From Marinobacter sp. SS5-14b (GTDB taxonomy: Bacteria > Pseudomonadota > Gammaproteobacteria > Pseudomonadales > Oleiphilaceae), in the NCBI RefSeq assembly GCF_030541005.1, contig NZ_JASSVM010000002.1, forward strand, positions 496,001 to 560,000: 64,000 bases of DNA, written 5' to 3'. This document shows positions 8,908 through 18,709 of this stretch, in pieces. Numbering within the stretch: position 1 is the stretch's first letter; every line of letters starts with the position of its first letter. The position numbers and the translations under genes were made by a program. The notes beneath the pieces were generated by a model, which did no database searches, was not told the DNA's origin, and worked only from the letters and a program-made list of their open reading frames with translations.

Positions 8908-9374
8908 ATATGCGGATTGGCCCAGTTGTCGGGATTATTCCATGCCCGCTTGTGGTTGTATGTGTCCAGGTTATAGGTATACAAGGTGAGTGCACCGTTT
9001 TCGGTTTCCAGCTCTGCGTGGCGCTGAAAGCCCAGGCCGATAAAGTCGGTAAATCGCCAGTCGGGCATCTCCGGCACCAGCGCGGCGATCCGGGCGGTGC
9101 CGTAATTACGCAGTTGGCCGAGCAGCAGTACGCCCTCTTCAAAGGGCAGGTGTTCCAGTGTCTCGCTGATCAGCGCCAGGTCCGCCACCTGGGCTGGCGG
9201 CATCCGGGCGTTAGGATCGGTGGTGTCGAGCGTTAACAGCTGCTGTCCGGCCTGCTGTTGCCAGACCGCGGCCACCTGTTGGGCGGTCTGGCCGCAACAA
9301 AGCAGGGTTTCCGGTTGGCTGATGTCGATAAGCCGGGCCAGAACCTTGGCGGGGGAGTCGTTGGTTGTGGTCAT
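8886..9374 (-). CDS. small unknown protein, possibly methyltransferase-like (DUF6231-like)
   Basis: A 162-residue protein starting at the ATG at 9374, which overlaps the photolyase stop as ATGA; the longer open frame to 9440 is antisense-like leader. Visible segments suggest a degenerate Rossmann fold of methyltransferase type: ETLLCCGQTA, then LLTLDTTDP, then ADLALISETLEHLPFEEG with EHLPF resembling a methyltransferase post-motif. A clear SAM-binding Gly-rich loop is missing. The C-terminus is Trp/Asn-rich and ends KSWW. I recall a Pseudomonas/Marinobacter family named DUF6231 with similar features but cannot confirm it. Function unknown. Confidence 0.7.
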   Translation of the reverse strand: MTTTNDSPAKVLARLIDISQPETLLCCGQTAQQVAAVWQQQAGQQLLTLDTTDPNARMPPAQVADLALISETLEHLPFEEGVLLLGQLRNYGTARIAALVPEMPDWRFTDFIGLGFQRHAELETENGALTLYTYNLDTYNHKRAWNNPDNWANPHMWGKSWW

Positions 9375-10696
9375 AAAATTGGCCAGTCTGCGGCGTCTAC
9401 GGTATGCAGGCCTACCGGTTGTCCGGCTGTACCCTGCCATCGTTGTACATAGTGGCCTTCAGGATCGTACTGTTGTGCCTGCTTGTCCAGATTGAATTGC
9501 CGGAGCCCTCTGGGATCTGCGCCGACCCCCGCCAGGTATTGCCAGTTGCCGTAGTTGCTGGCGACATCGTAATCCACCAGTTGTTGTTCAAACCAGGCGG
9601 CACCGTAGCGCCAGTCCAGCTCCAGTTCGTGCACCAGACAGCTGGCCACCAGTTGCCGGGCGCGGTTGCTGATGTAACCGGTGTGGCGAAGTTGGTTCAT
9701 GGCCGCGTTGATGATGGGGTAATGGGTGTTGCCCTCACACCAGGCTTTGAACCGGTGACCATAGAAAGTGACGTGCCGGTGCTTGCGTTGTACGCCATCC
9801 CGGCAGAACAGCCTGTCGCCGTGTTTCATGGCGTACCAGTAAAAGTATTCCCGCCAGAGCAGTTCGAACCACAGCCAATAGGTGGAGTCATTCCGGGTTT
9901 CCCGGCGCTCATAGTCTTCAATGGTTGCTGCTACCTCACGTACCGACAGACTGCCGTTAGCCAGCCAGGGTGAAAGCTTGGAGGACGACGGCCAATCGTC
10001 CAGTGCGTTCCGGGTTTCCTTGTAGGTGGCGATGCCGTGGTTGCCGAAAGAAAATTCCTGAACCCGCTCGAGCCCGGCATGCTCGCCACCTCTGAAGCTC
10101 AGTGTGGAAGTCGGTTCCGGTATGGGCGGGCACTCGCCTCGATTGTCTTCGGGGAAGCCCGGTGGTGGTGGCAAGGCCGTCAGGGTGCGGATGCGCAACA
10201 TGTCCGGGCCGCGCTCGCCCTGTTTCTCAACCTGCTTACGGAACTGGGAAAAGGTTGCCGGCAAGTCACTGAGTGGCATCGGCAAGGTGCCTTCGGTGAA
10301 CAGGCTCAGCGTTTCGAATGTTTGCATCACAATGCCCGGCAAGGATTGCTGTACTGCACGCCATTGCTGGGCTTCGACGGTACCCGGTAAACGCGAACGT
10401 ACTACCCGGCTGATGCTGTGCTGGTGTACAAGGTCCGGAATGGTTCGTTCCGGCTCGCCAAAAGCAATATGCAGGCGCTGGCCCAGAGCGCGAAGGCTAC
10501 GCTCAAGGTCGGTCAGGCTTTGCCACAGAAAACGCCACCGATGCTCGCCCATACCACGGCACTGAAAGGGTCCGTTGGCAAACCAGCGCGGGTCGACCAC
10601 ATACACGCACAACAGCATGTCCGAGCGAGCGGCGGCCAGCAAGGCGGCGTTGTCATGAATTCGCAGGTCACGGGTAAACCAATAAAGGGTACGCAA
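9371..10696 (-). CDS. cryptochrome/photolyase family protein, DASH type
   Basis: A 441-residue flavoprotein of the photolyase/cryptochrome family, expected to bind FAD and an antenna cofactor and to repair UV pyrimidine dimers or sense blue light. The N-terminus LYWFTRDLRIHDN begins the antenna domain. The FAD domain shows WLWFELLWREYFYWY, then TGYISNRARQLVASCLV and DYDVASNYGNWQYLAGVGAD. The block GVGADPRGLRQFN with DPEGHYVQRW is characteristic of CRY-DASH. The start is TTG at 10696 with no visible Shine-Dalgarno. It is the first gene of the unit that ends in tapT and diverges from the PAS chemoreceptor. Confidence 0.88.
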   Translation of the reverse strand: MRTLYWFTRDLRIHDNAALLAAARSDMLLCVYVVDPRWFANGPFQCRGMGEHRWRFLWQSLTDLERSLRALGQRLHIAFGEPERTIPDLVHQHSISRVVRSRLPGTVEAQQWRAVQQSLPGIVMQTFETLSLFTEGTLPMPLSDLPATFSQFRKQVEKQGERGPDMLRIRTLTALPPPPGFPEDNRGECPPIPEPTSTLSFRGGEHAGLERVQEFSFGNHGIATYKETRNALDDWPSSSKLSPWLANGSLSVREVAATIEDYERRETRNDSTYWLWFELLWREYFYWYAMKHGDRLFCRDGVQRKHRHVTFYGHRFKAWCEGNTHYPIINAAMNQLRHTGYISNRARQLVASCLVHELELDWRYGAAWFEQQLVDYDVASNYGNWQYLAGVGADPRGLRQFNLDKQAQQYDPEGHYVQRWQGTAGQPVGLHTVDAADWPIL

Positions 10697-10769
10697 CGTA
10701 TAGTGTCTCGTTTTTGCGGCTTTGGAATAAGCTTACGCCAGACATGGCAAAAAAGATCTTGGCCGCGAC

Positions 10770-10796
10770 TCGAGGAATGACTTGCTGGGCCGATAA
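10770..10796 (+). promoter_or_regulatory. candidate FliA (sigma-28) promoter
   Basis: TCGAG at 10770-10774 and a perfect GCCGATAA at 10789-10796 have the spacing of FliA promoters (TCAAG/TAAA, then GCCGATAA with 15 bases after the first four). It lies 50 bases upstream of the PAS-type chemoreceptor on the same strand. FliA control of chemoreceptors is well known; assignment here rests on the motif. Confidence 0.7.
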
Positions 10797-10845
10797 CTCA
10801 GCACCATGAAACAGGACGTTAGTGGTTGACCTTATTTAGAGATGA

Positions 10846-12153
10846 ATGACTATGTTCCTGACCCCGAAGAAAAAACACGCAATGGCCGAGTGCGAGACCA
10901 GAGCCGCAAAGTGCGAAGCGGTTCACCGTGCTATTCAAGAGTCTGTTGCCACCATCGAGTTTACGACCGATGGGCTGATCGTTGATGTCAATGACCTGTT
11001 TCTGGATGTGGTGAAGTATCGCCGGGACGAAGTCGTGGGCAAACACCACAGCCTGTTTTGCGATCGGGAGCTGGCGAATTCTGCGGACTACCGCAAGTTC
11101 TGGGACTCTCTCCGTGCCGGCAACTCACACGCAGGCACCTTTCCCCGTCGCGGCCGGGATGGTCAGAAGATCTGGCTGGAAGCGACCTACTTCCCGATTC
11201 GGGGTGCCAGCGGTGCCGTGGAACGGGTGATGAAAATCGCCTCGGACGTCAGCGTCAAGCACGATCAGCTCAGAGATCAGCAGGCCGCATTTGATGCGAT
11301 TGACCGGTCGATGGCGGTGATTGAGTTTACCCCTGATGGGACCATTATCACGGCCAACCGAAACTTTCTGGCAGTCACCGGCTATCGTCTTGAGCAGATT
11401 CAGGGCAAGCACCACAAAATGTTCTGTGATGATTCCTTTTATCGCGAAAACCCGGATTTCTGGGCGTCACTGGCAGCCGGCCGTTTCAGCAGCGGCCGTT
11501 TCCATCGTCGGCGTTCTGACGGCAGTGATCTCTGGCTTGAAGCCAGTTATAACCCGGTCCTGGACGATAAAGGCCGGGTGGAAAAGGTGTTGAAGTTTGC
11601 CAGCGATATTACCGAGCGCGTAGAGCAATCCCTGCAAACCCAGGATGCGGCGGCGGTTGCCTCTGCGTCTGCCACTCAGACAGTCAACATTGTCGGCCGG
11701 GCCGATGAGGCGTTGCGGCAATCAAAGGCAACCGCACAGCAAATCGAGCAGGGCGTCGATAAGGCCAAAAGCATCATTGCCGAGCTCAATGAACGCTCTC
11801 AAAGCATCGAGAAAATGGTTGATACCATTGCCGGTGTTGCCGACCAGACCAATCTGTTGGCACTGAATGCCGCGATCGAGGCAGCGCGCGCCGGCGAACA
11901 TGGCCGTGGCTTTGCGGTGGTGGCGGATGAAGTGCGCAAGCTGGCGGCCAACACCGGCGCGGCCACCCGTGAAATTGCCGATGTGATTCACAGCATTCTG
12001 GAGTTGTCTGGCGGTGTTGAGCGCCAGATCAGTGAGGTTCTGGATGTGGCCATTGAGGGTCGCGAGCAGGCGGAGTCGGTTGAGCGCGTCATTGCCGAGA
12101 TTAAAGACGGTGCTAACGCAGTGCTTGACGCCATAGACGCCATAGGTCGGTGA
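10846..12153 (+). CDS. soluble double-PAS methyl-accepting chemotaxis protein (BdlA-like)
   Basis: A 435-residue cytoplasmic chemoreceptor without membrane segments. PAS1 spans about residues 30-140 and PAS2 about 150-260; each has the repeated GKHHxxFC and W-L-E-A-x-Y-x-P motifs. The methyl-accepting signalling domain follows, with the hairpin tip [35 protein letters not shown] near residues 330-365. Architecture and length match BdlA of Pseudomonas aeruginosa, a biofilm dispersal sensor, and other small PAS receptors. The PAS ligand (oxygen, redox, heme or FAD) cannot be read. There is no C-terminal CheR-binding pentapeptide. ATG 10846 is used; ATG 10852 is also possible. Confidence 0.9.
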   Translation: MTMFLTPKKKHAMAECETRAAKCEAVHRAIQESVATIEFTTDGLIVDVNDLFLDVVKYRRDEVVGKHHSLFCDRELANSADYRKFWDSLRAGNSHAGTFPRRGRDGQKIWLEATYFPIRGASGAVERVMKIASDVSVKHDQLRDQQAAFDAIDRSMAVIEFTPDGTIITANRNFLAVTGYRLEQIQGKHHKMFCDDSFYRENPDFWASLAAGRFSSGRFHRRRSDGSDLWLEASYNPVLDDKGRVEKVLKFASDITERVEQSLQTQDAAAVASASATQTVNIVGRADEALRQSKATAQQIEQGVDKAKSIIAELNERSQSIEKMVDTIAGVADQTNLLALNAAIEAARAGEHGRGFAVVADEVRKLAANTGAATREIADVIHSILELSGGVERQISEVLDVAIEGREQAESVERVIAEIKDGANAVLDAIDAIGR

Positions 12154-12244
12154 GTGCTCGCCGTGGATGCGTGTTAAAATCGTGATTGTATTTCTGCGGC
12201 TGGTGTCACATTCAGCCGCCCACCCGGACAGTAGGAGACACTGA

Positions 12245-13357
<1,113 letters not shown>

Positions 13358-13369
13358 CCGGCACGTATG

Positions 13370-13397
13370 GCCTCCCTGGTTGAAGGGTCAGGGAGGC
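13370..13397. terminator. hairpin between convergent frmA and maleylacetate reductase genes
   Basis: GCCTCCCTG and CAGGGAGGC form a nine-pair stem around a ten-base loop twelve bases after the frmA stop. It is in the right place for a shared terminator between convergent genes, but neither side has a clear U-tract, so the role is uncertain. Confidence 0.4.
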
Positions 13398-13446
13398 AGA
13401 GCCTTCAAATTTCACACCATTCTTCCCGCTGAATCGTCAGTGTTCC

Positions 13447-14508
13447 CTATTGAGGGCGACTGCCATCCCAAGCGCGTTCAAGCAACGCCAACAAGGCGTC
13501 AGCGTCCAGAGGACGTGGGTTCCAGTACGGATTCTGCACCGCCAGACTGGCTGCCCGTTTCAGGTCTGACTTCGCCAGTCCCAGCGTCTTGAGCGCCGTG
13601 GGCGCACCCAACGACCGGGCAAAATCCTGAAGCCCAAGGGCCAGGTTCCCGCCAAACACGTCAGCAGCAGGCGCCAGCACGTCTGCCGCCGCCTCTGAGT
13701 TATAGCTGGCGGTATGGGGCAACAGAATCGCGTGGGTTTCGGCGTGGGGCAGGCCAAAGCTGCCGCCCAGGGTATGGCAGAGCTTGTGATGCAGCGCCAT
13801 GCCGACGGTGCCGAGCACGGTTCCGCACAGCCAGGCGCCATAGAGTGCGTTGTTGCGGGCATCGACGTTTCGGGGCTGGTGGACGATGGCTGGCAGTGCC
13901 GCTTTCAGGCTACGAAGCCCTTCAAGCGCCATCAATGAGGTTATCGGATTGCGATCCCGGGCATAAAGCGCCTCCACCGCATGCGCCATGGCATTCAGGC
14001 CACTGCTGACCGTTACGGCAACGGGTAATTGCAGGGTCAGTTCGGAATCGTAGATCACCATATTAGGGAGGATGGAGTCCTGCCTGAGAGTGGTTTTCAG
14101 GCCGTGTTCAGTCTGGCCCAGAATCGGCGTTACTTCGGAACCGGCATAGGTCGTGGGTATGGCGATCTGTGGCGCGCCGTTACGATAGGCGATGGCTTTG
14201 CCAAGCCCGATCGCCGAGCCTCCGCCGACGGCGATCACGCAGTCCGCATTAATGCCTGCAAACACCATCAAAGCCTGCTCGGTCACGCTCACCGGAGTGT
14301 GCATGGCCGCTTCGGTAAACACGCCGGCGCCCAGCTTACCAAGCTCCCTGAGAAGATGTTCGGCGCTGGCGCGCTGGCCTGGTGTTGAAAGCACTAATGC
14401 CCGCCGGCAACCCAGGCGCCGCACTTCCTGTGCAAGCGCTGAGCGGCTGCCGGGGCCAAAAAGGATATGCGCCGGGTTGGCGTTGTACGTAAATGGCTTT
14501 ACCTGCAT
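13447..14508 (-). CDS. maleylacetate reductase (iron-type alcohol dehydrogenase family)
   Basis: A 353-residue member of the Fe-ADH superfamily in the maleylacetate reductase branch, which reduces maleylacetate to 3-oxoadipate with NAD(P)H. Visible family features are the nucleotide-binding VIAVGGGSAIGLGKA, the TTYAGSEVTPILG block, and histidine-rich segments NAMAHAVEALYA, HHKLCHTLGG and LPHAETHAILLPH that line the metal/active site. ATG 14508 is chosen because the family N-terminus begins there and a purine-rich GGCGG precedes it. It is the last gene of the minus-strand 3-oxoadipate operon. Its product feeds CatIJ, but no hydroxyquinol or chlorocatechol enzyme that would make maleylacetate is visible in the window. 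Confidence 0.87.
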   Translation of the reverse strand: MQVKPFTYNANPAHILFGPGSRSALAQEVRRLGCRRALVLSTPGQRASAEHLLRELGKLGAGVFTEAAMHTPVSVTEQALMVFAGINADCVIAVGGGSAIGLGKAIAYRNGAPQIAIPTTYAGSEVTPILGQTEHGLKTTLRQDSILPNMVIYDSELTLQLPVAVTVSSGLNAMAHAVEALYARDRNPITSLMALEGLRSLKAALPAIVHQPRNVDARNNALYGAWLCGTVLGTVGMALHHKLCHTLGGSFGLPHAETHAILLPHTASYNSEAAADVLAPAADVFGGNLALGLQDFARSLGAPTALKTLGLAKSDLKRAASLAVQNPYWNPRPLDADALLALLERAWDGSRPQ

Positions 14509-14543
14509 GTTACCGCCTTTCGTTGAGGTGCCGGTTGTCGACG

Positions 14544-15332
14544 TCAGCTCAGATGTTTCAGCAGCAGCTCGGTGAGCCGTGCCGGGCATTCAACCGACGG
14601 AACATGGCCAACGCCCTCGAGGATAACCGGATCGCCGGTGCCGCAGGCTTGAGCCAGCGCCTTCAGCGATTCGGGCGGGGTTGCGAGGTCGTCGGAACCG
14701 CCGATCAACAGCAACGGTACGCCCCGGTTCAGCAAGCTTTCCCGGAAGTCTGCCCTGCCCAGCATTTCGCACAACAGGGCATAGCTGTTGTCATCACCGC
14801 GGCCCATGATGACTTTCCAGCCATCAAGCAGGGCCGGTTGTTCCTGGCAGGCTATCGGGCCGAACCAGCGCGGTACGATGTCGCCGGCCATGGCTGTCAG
14901 CCCTCGTTCCCGCACGTTTGCAGCCCGAAGGTTCCAGGCTTCAGGAGTGCCGATCACGGCGCCGGTGTTGGTCAGGGTTGCGGACAACAGGCTATCGCTG
15001 TGCTTGGCAACCAGTTGCTGGCCAATCGCGCCGCCGATGGAGGTGCCGGCAAAGTGGAAGCGGGTTGTGCCCGCCACCCGGGCTAGTGCCAGGGCTTCCT
15101 GGGCCAGATTCTCCGGAGTGATATCACCGGCGTCCGCTGGCCAGGCGCTGCTGGCGCCGTGCCCGGGCAGGTCCCAGGTCAACACCCGGAACTTGCCCAT
15201 CAGGGCGGGCAGCATGTCGTCCCATACCGCCTGGGTCATACCCAGGGGGTGAGCCAGCACCAGTAAGGGTTTGTCCGTGTCGCCCAGCAGCCTGTAGGCC
15301 ACTGTGCGCTGGTTGATCTTTGCAAAAGACAT
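14544..15332 (-). CDS. pcaD: 3-oxoadipate enol-lactonase
   Basis: An alpha/beta-hydrolase of 262 residues that opens the enol-lactone from CatC to give 3-oxoadipate. The oxyanion region LAHPLGMTQAVWDDM, nucleophile serine in FAGTSIGGAIG (about residue 97), Asp in GGSDDLATP and His in GVGHVPSVECP form the expected triad. It lies 35 bases upstream of maleylacetate reductase and 23 bases after the carrier gene, on the same strand, within a unit that supplies all steps from enol-lactone to acetyl-CoA plus succinyl-CoA. Sequence family and context agree, so the assignment is firm. Confidence 0.93.
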   Translation of the reverse strand: MSFAKINQRTVAYRLLGDTDKPLLVLAHPLGMTQAVWDDMLPALMGKFRVLTWDLPGHGASSAWPADAGDITPENLAQEALALARVAGTTRFHFAGTSIGGAIGQQLVAKHSDSLLSATLTNTGAVIGTPEAWNLRAANVRERGLTAMAGDIVPRWFGPIACQEQPALLDGWKVIMGRGDDNSYALLCEMLGRADFRESLLNRGVPLLLIGGSDDLATPPESLKALAQACGTGDPVILEGVGHVPSVECPARLTELLLKHLS

Positions 15333-15355
15333 AGGGTCTCCTTGTTAACCGGTGC

Positions 15356-16669
15356 TTAGCCGAATACCGACAGCGCTACAAAGGTGCCTGCAATCGCCAC
15401 CCCGGAAATCAATAACCAGATCAGCAGATAGCCCATGATGTCGCGCGCAGACAGTCCGGCAACACCGAGCAGCGGCAACGCCCAGAAGGGTTGAATCTGG
15501 TTGGTCCAGCCATCACCCCAGGTGAAGGCCATGATGGTCTGTGCCGGGTCAGCGCCAAGAGCGGCAGCGGCTTCCATCATGATCGGCCCCTGAATGGCCC
15601 ATTGTCCACCGCCGGACGGGATGAAGAAGTTCACCATGCCGGCCGAGAGGAAGGTTAGCAGCGGGAAGGTTTCGGGCGTCGCAACGGCAATGATGGCCTC
15701 CGAGAACTGGGTGACCAGCCCGGCGTTGGTCATCATGCCGGCAATGCCCGCATACAGAGGGAACTGAACAATGATGCCACGGCCTGCATTGACGGCTTTT
15801 TCTGCAGCTTTCAGGTAGGCCGCAGGGCTTCTGTGCAGAATCAGACCGAGGGCCAGGAACAACAGAATGATGGTGTTCAGGTTGATGCTGAAACCGTGAT
15901 CAATCACCTTGCCTACGAGGTAAGAGGCGGCCAGAAGCCCCAGGAACAGGGTAGGCCAGCGGCTGTTTTCAATGCGGTCGGAAGGGCTTTGGCCGGCTTT
16001 GCTGACCGGTGCTGGTTCCACATCGTCATCATCGGCTTGCAGGCGGATAATGTGCTTGGGCTGTTTTTGCAGCAGGAAGAATATAACCAGCAACACCAGA
16101 AGGACCAGGTTCAGTGCAATGTTCCAGCTGGAATACAGGGTTTCGCTGACCGGCACAATGCCGATGGCGTCTTCCATAAAGTGGTCGGGTGTGGCGATAA
16201 CCAGCGGAATAGACGTGGAGGGCCCGCGCACCAGTTCACCGCCATAGGCGGCCGCGACAATCAGCGGGAAGTGAACCGCCACCCGGCGGCCCATCTCCCG
16301 GGCCAGAATGGCACCCGCAACCATGCCGAAGCCCCAGTTCAGGTAGTAACAGACAAAACTGACCACGATGGTGATCACCAGCGCTTGCCTGGGAGTGTTG
16401 GCGTGTTTGGTCAGCCCGGTGAGCATGGCCTGAACCGCAGGCGTGAGTGCCAGCACATAGCCGGTCAGCAGTACCAGAACCATTTGCATGCCGAAGGTGA
16501 ACAGCTTGGAGAAGCCATCTCCCCAGTAGCCGGCCATGTCCATGGGGGACTGGCTGGATACCGTGATGCCGAGAACGAAAACAATCGCAGTCAGGATGAC
16601 GGCCAGGACAAATGCGCTGGGCAGGTAGCGTTGAACAATTCGAACGGAGAAGTTGGTTATCGCTTCCAT
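15356..16669 (-). CDS. AtoE-type short-chain fatty acid / organic acid transporter
   Basis: An inner-membrane carrier of 437 residues and about twelve hydrophobic segments, of the AtoE (short-chain fatty acid transporter) family. Recognisable blocks are NWGFGMVAGAILAREMGRR near residue 115, then the C-terminal FFIPSGGGQWAIQGPIMMEAA and AFTWGDGWTNQIQPFWALPLLG. A hydrophilic loop rich in Asp near residues 210-230 divides the two halves. In E. coli the family member is linked to acetoacetate/butyrate use. Here it lies between pcaD and the thiolase gene catF. Import of a dicarboxylic or keto acid such as 3-oxoadipate is possible but inferred only from position. Confidence 0.85.
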   Translation of the reverse strand: MEAITNFSVRIVQRYLPSAFVLAVILTAIVFVLGITVSSQSPMDMAGYWGDGFSKLFTFGMQMVLVLLTGYVLALTPAVQAMLTGLTKHANTPRQALVITIVVSFVCYYLNWGFGMVAGAILAREMGRRVAVHFPLIVAAAYGGELVRGPSTSIPLVIATPDHFMEDAIGIVPVSETLYSSWNIALNLVLLVLLVIFFLLQKQPKHIIRLQADDDDVEPAPVSKAGQSPSDRIENSRWPTLFLGLLAASYLVGKVIDHGFSINLNTIILLFLALGLILHRSPAAYLKAAEKAVNAGRGIIVQFPLYAGIAGMMTNAGLVTQFSEAIIAVATPETFPLLTFLSAGMVNFFIPSGGGQWAIQGPIMMEAAAALGADPAQTIMAFTWGDGWTNQIQPFWALPLLGVAGLSARDIMGYLLIWLLISGVAIAGTFVALSVFG

Positions 16670-16706
16670 CAGGGAAACCTGTTGTTAGTTGTGAATTCGG
16701 CGGGTC

Positions 16707-17909
16707 TCAGACCCGCTCAATCAGTGTGGCAATCCCTTGGCCGACGCCGACACACATGGTGCACAGGGCGTAACGGCCACCGGTACGGTGGAGTTGGTGG
16801 GCGGCGGTCTGCAGCAGGCGCGCACCAGACATGCCCAGCGGGTGACCCAGGGCGATGGCGCCGCCGTTGGGGTTTACCCGGGGGTCGTCGTCGGCGATGC
16901 CCAGTTCCCGCAGGACCGCCAGACCTTGAGCGGCAAAGGCTTCGTTCAGCTCGATCACATCGATGTCGGCGATGGTCAGGCCCTGTTTTTCCAGCAGTTT
17001 GCGCACCGCTGGCACCGGGCCGATGCCCATGATGCGGGGTTCGACGCCAGCGGTGGCCATGCCCAGAATTTTCGCCATCGGCTTCAGGCCGTGCTGCTTT
17101 ACCGCCGCTTCGCTGGCGACCAGCATGGCGGCGGCGCCGTCATTCACGCCGGAGGCATTGCCGGCGGTGATGCTGCCGCCGTCGCGGAACGGAGCAGGCA
17201 GCGCAGCCAGCTTTTCCAGTGTGGTGCTGCGGGGATGCTCGTCGGTGTCGAATACCAGAGCCTCCTGCTTGCGGCGGGGAATCGTCACCGGCACGATTTC
17301 TTCAGCGAACACGCCCTCCTGCTGTGCCCGGGCGGTTTTTTGCTGAGAGCGGAAGGCGAACAAATCCTGATCTCCCCGGGAGATGCCAAACTGTTCGGCG
17401 ACGTTCTCAGCAGTTTCCGGCATGGAGTCGATGCCGTACTGCTTTTTCATCAGCGGATTCACAAAGCGCCAGCCGATGGTGGTGTCTTCAATTTTCTGGC
17501 CCCGGGAAAACCCGGAATCGGCCTTGCCCATCACGTAGGGCGCGCGGGACATGGATTCCACGCCGCCGGCCAGTACCAGCTCCATTTCGCCGGCGCGAAT
17601 CGCCCGGAAAGCGGTGCCCACAGCGTCCATTCCAGAGCCGCACAGGCGGTTCAGGGTGGTGCCGGGGACGGAAGTGGGCAAACCGGCCAGCAGCGCAGAC
17701 ATGCGGGCCACGTTGCGGTTGTCTTCACCGGCCTGGTTGGCGCAGCCCATCATCACTTCCTCGATGGCGGCAGGGTCCAGCTCCGGTGCCTGTTCCAGTA
17801 CGGCTTTAAAAATGTGTGCGGCCAGATCGTCCGGGCGCACGCTGGCGAGGGTGCCGCCGAAGCGGCCGATGGCCGAGCGGCGGGGGTGGCAAAGATAGAC
17901 GTCAGTCAT
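16707..17909 (-). CDS. catF: 3-oxoadipyl-CoA thiolase
   Basis: A 400-residue thiolase that cleaves 3-oxoadipyl-CoA with CoA into succinyl-CoA and acetyl-CoA. The acyl-accepting Cys lies in [12 protein letters not shown] (about residue 90). [16 protein letters not shown] carries the active-site His, and [10 protein letters not shown] the second Cys. The segment [18 protein letters not shown] and the length match PcaF/CatF rather than biosynthetic acetyl-CoA acetyltransferases. ATG 17909 is chosen because AGG sits seven bases upstream; a GTG at 17921 overlapping the catJ stop is less likely. It follows catIJ directly. Confidence 0.93.
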   Translation of the reverse strand: MTDVYLCHPRRSAIGRFGGTLASVRPDDLAAHIFKAVLEQAPELDPAAIEEVMMGCANQAGEDNRNVARMSALLAGLPTSVPGTTLNRLCGSGMDAVGTAFRAIRAGEMELVLAGGVESMSRAPYVMGKADSGFSRGQKIEDTTIGWRFVNPLMKKQYGIDSMPETAENVAEQFGISRGDQDLFAFRSQQKTARAQQEGVFAEEIVPVTIPRRKQEALVFDTDEHPRSTTLEKLAALPAPFRDGGSITAGNASGVNDGAAAMLVASEAAVKQHGLKPMAKILGMATAGVEPRIMGIGPVPAVRKLLEKQGLTIADIDVIELNEAFAAQGLAVLRELGIADDDPRVNPNGGAIALGHPLGMSGARLLQTAAHQLHRTGGRYALCTMCVGVGQGIATLIERV

Positions 17910-17917
17910 GGCAGACC

Positions 17918-18709
17918 TCACTGTTGGCCGGATTGCGCGGCGGAATGGTGGGCATCGGTGCGGGCTTTCAGGTCACGCAGCACCTCCAGTTCTTTGGCAG
18001 TCGGCTCTGGCGTCGTGGCCAACTGGTCCGCGAACCGGATTTCCCAGCCGGTCGCTTCGATCACGTCTTCGCGGGTGACGTTCGGGTGCAGTGAGGTGAC
18101 GACCAATTCTTTGGTGTCCGGGTCCGGCTTGAGGATGCACAGGTCGGTGATCACCACGGTGGGGCCACGGCCGATATTGGGCACGTTATCCCGGGCTTTG
18201 CCGTCACGGCCGAAGCCGACGGTGGTGATGAAGTCCACGTCTTTCACAAAGGTGCGCTTGGAGTGTTTGACGGTAATGAACACTTCTTTCGCGTTGGTGG
18301 CAATTTCCGGAGCGCCGCCACCGCCGGGCAGGCGTACCTTGGGCGCGCGGTAGTCACCGATCAGCGTGGTGTTCAGATTGGCAAATCGGTCGATCTGGGC
18401 GGTGCCAAGAAAACCAACGCTGATGTGGCCGCCCTGCAGCCAGTAACGGAACATTTCCGGCACGGAGACGGTGGTCAGGGCGGATTCGCACAGTTCGCCG
18501 TCGCCGATGGACAGCGGCAAAACGTCCGGTTTGGTCTGCAAGGTGCCGGATTCGTAGATCAGGGTAACGTCGGGCGCGTGGGTCAGGCGCGCCAGATTGG
18601 CGGCCTCACTGGGCAGGCCAATACCGACGAAGCAGGTCATGTCATTTGTCAGTGCGCGGGCGGCAGTGACGCTCATCATTTCGGAAGACGTAAATTCCAG
18701 GCTCATCAC
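17918..18709 (-). CDS. catJ: 3-oxoadipate CoA-transferase, beta subunit (CatJ type)
   Basis: A 263-residue small subunit of the glutaconate-CoA-transferase-like family. With CatI it moves CoA from succinyl-CoA to 3-oxoadipate. The segment LIYESGTLQTKP holds the likely catalytic Glu, and GGHISVGFLGTAQIDRFANLN and RLPGGGGAPEIA are typical of this group. The length (263, against about 213 for PcaJ) and sequence place it with CatJ of Pseudomonas knackmussii B13 rather than with the shorter SCOT-like PcaJ. It overlaps catI by four bases (ATGA). The C-terminal tail after residue 245 is variable. Confidence 0.9.
   Translation of the reverse strand: MMSLEFTSSEMMSVTAARALTNDMTCFVGIGLPSEAANLARLTHAPDVTLIYESGTLQTKPDVLPLSIGDGELCESALTTVSVPEMFRYWLQGGHISVGFLGTAQIDRFANLNTTLIGDYRAPKVRLPGGGGAPEIATNAKEVFITVKHSKRTFVKDVDFITTVGFGRDGKARDNVPNIGRGPTVVITDLCILKPDPDTKELVVTSLHPNVTREDVIEATGWEIRFADQLATTPEPTAKELEVLRDLKARTDAHHSAAQSGQQ

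Noticed and set aside
16737-18353. 538-codon plus-strand open frame opposite catF and catJ
   Set aside because: It lies wholly antisense to two well-supported catabolic genes, has no family features, and is Gly/His/Arg-rich as expected for the opposite strand of high-GC coding DNA.
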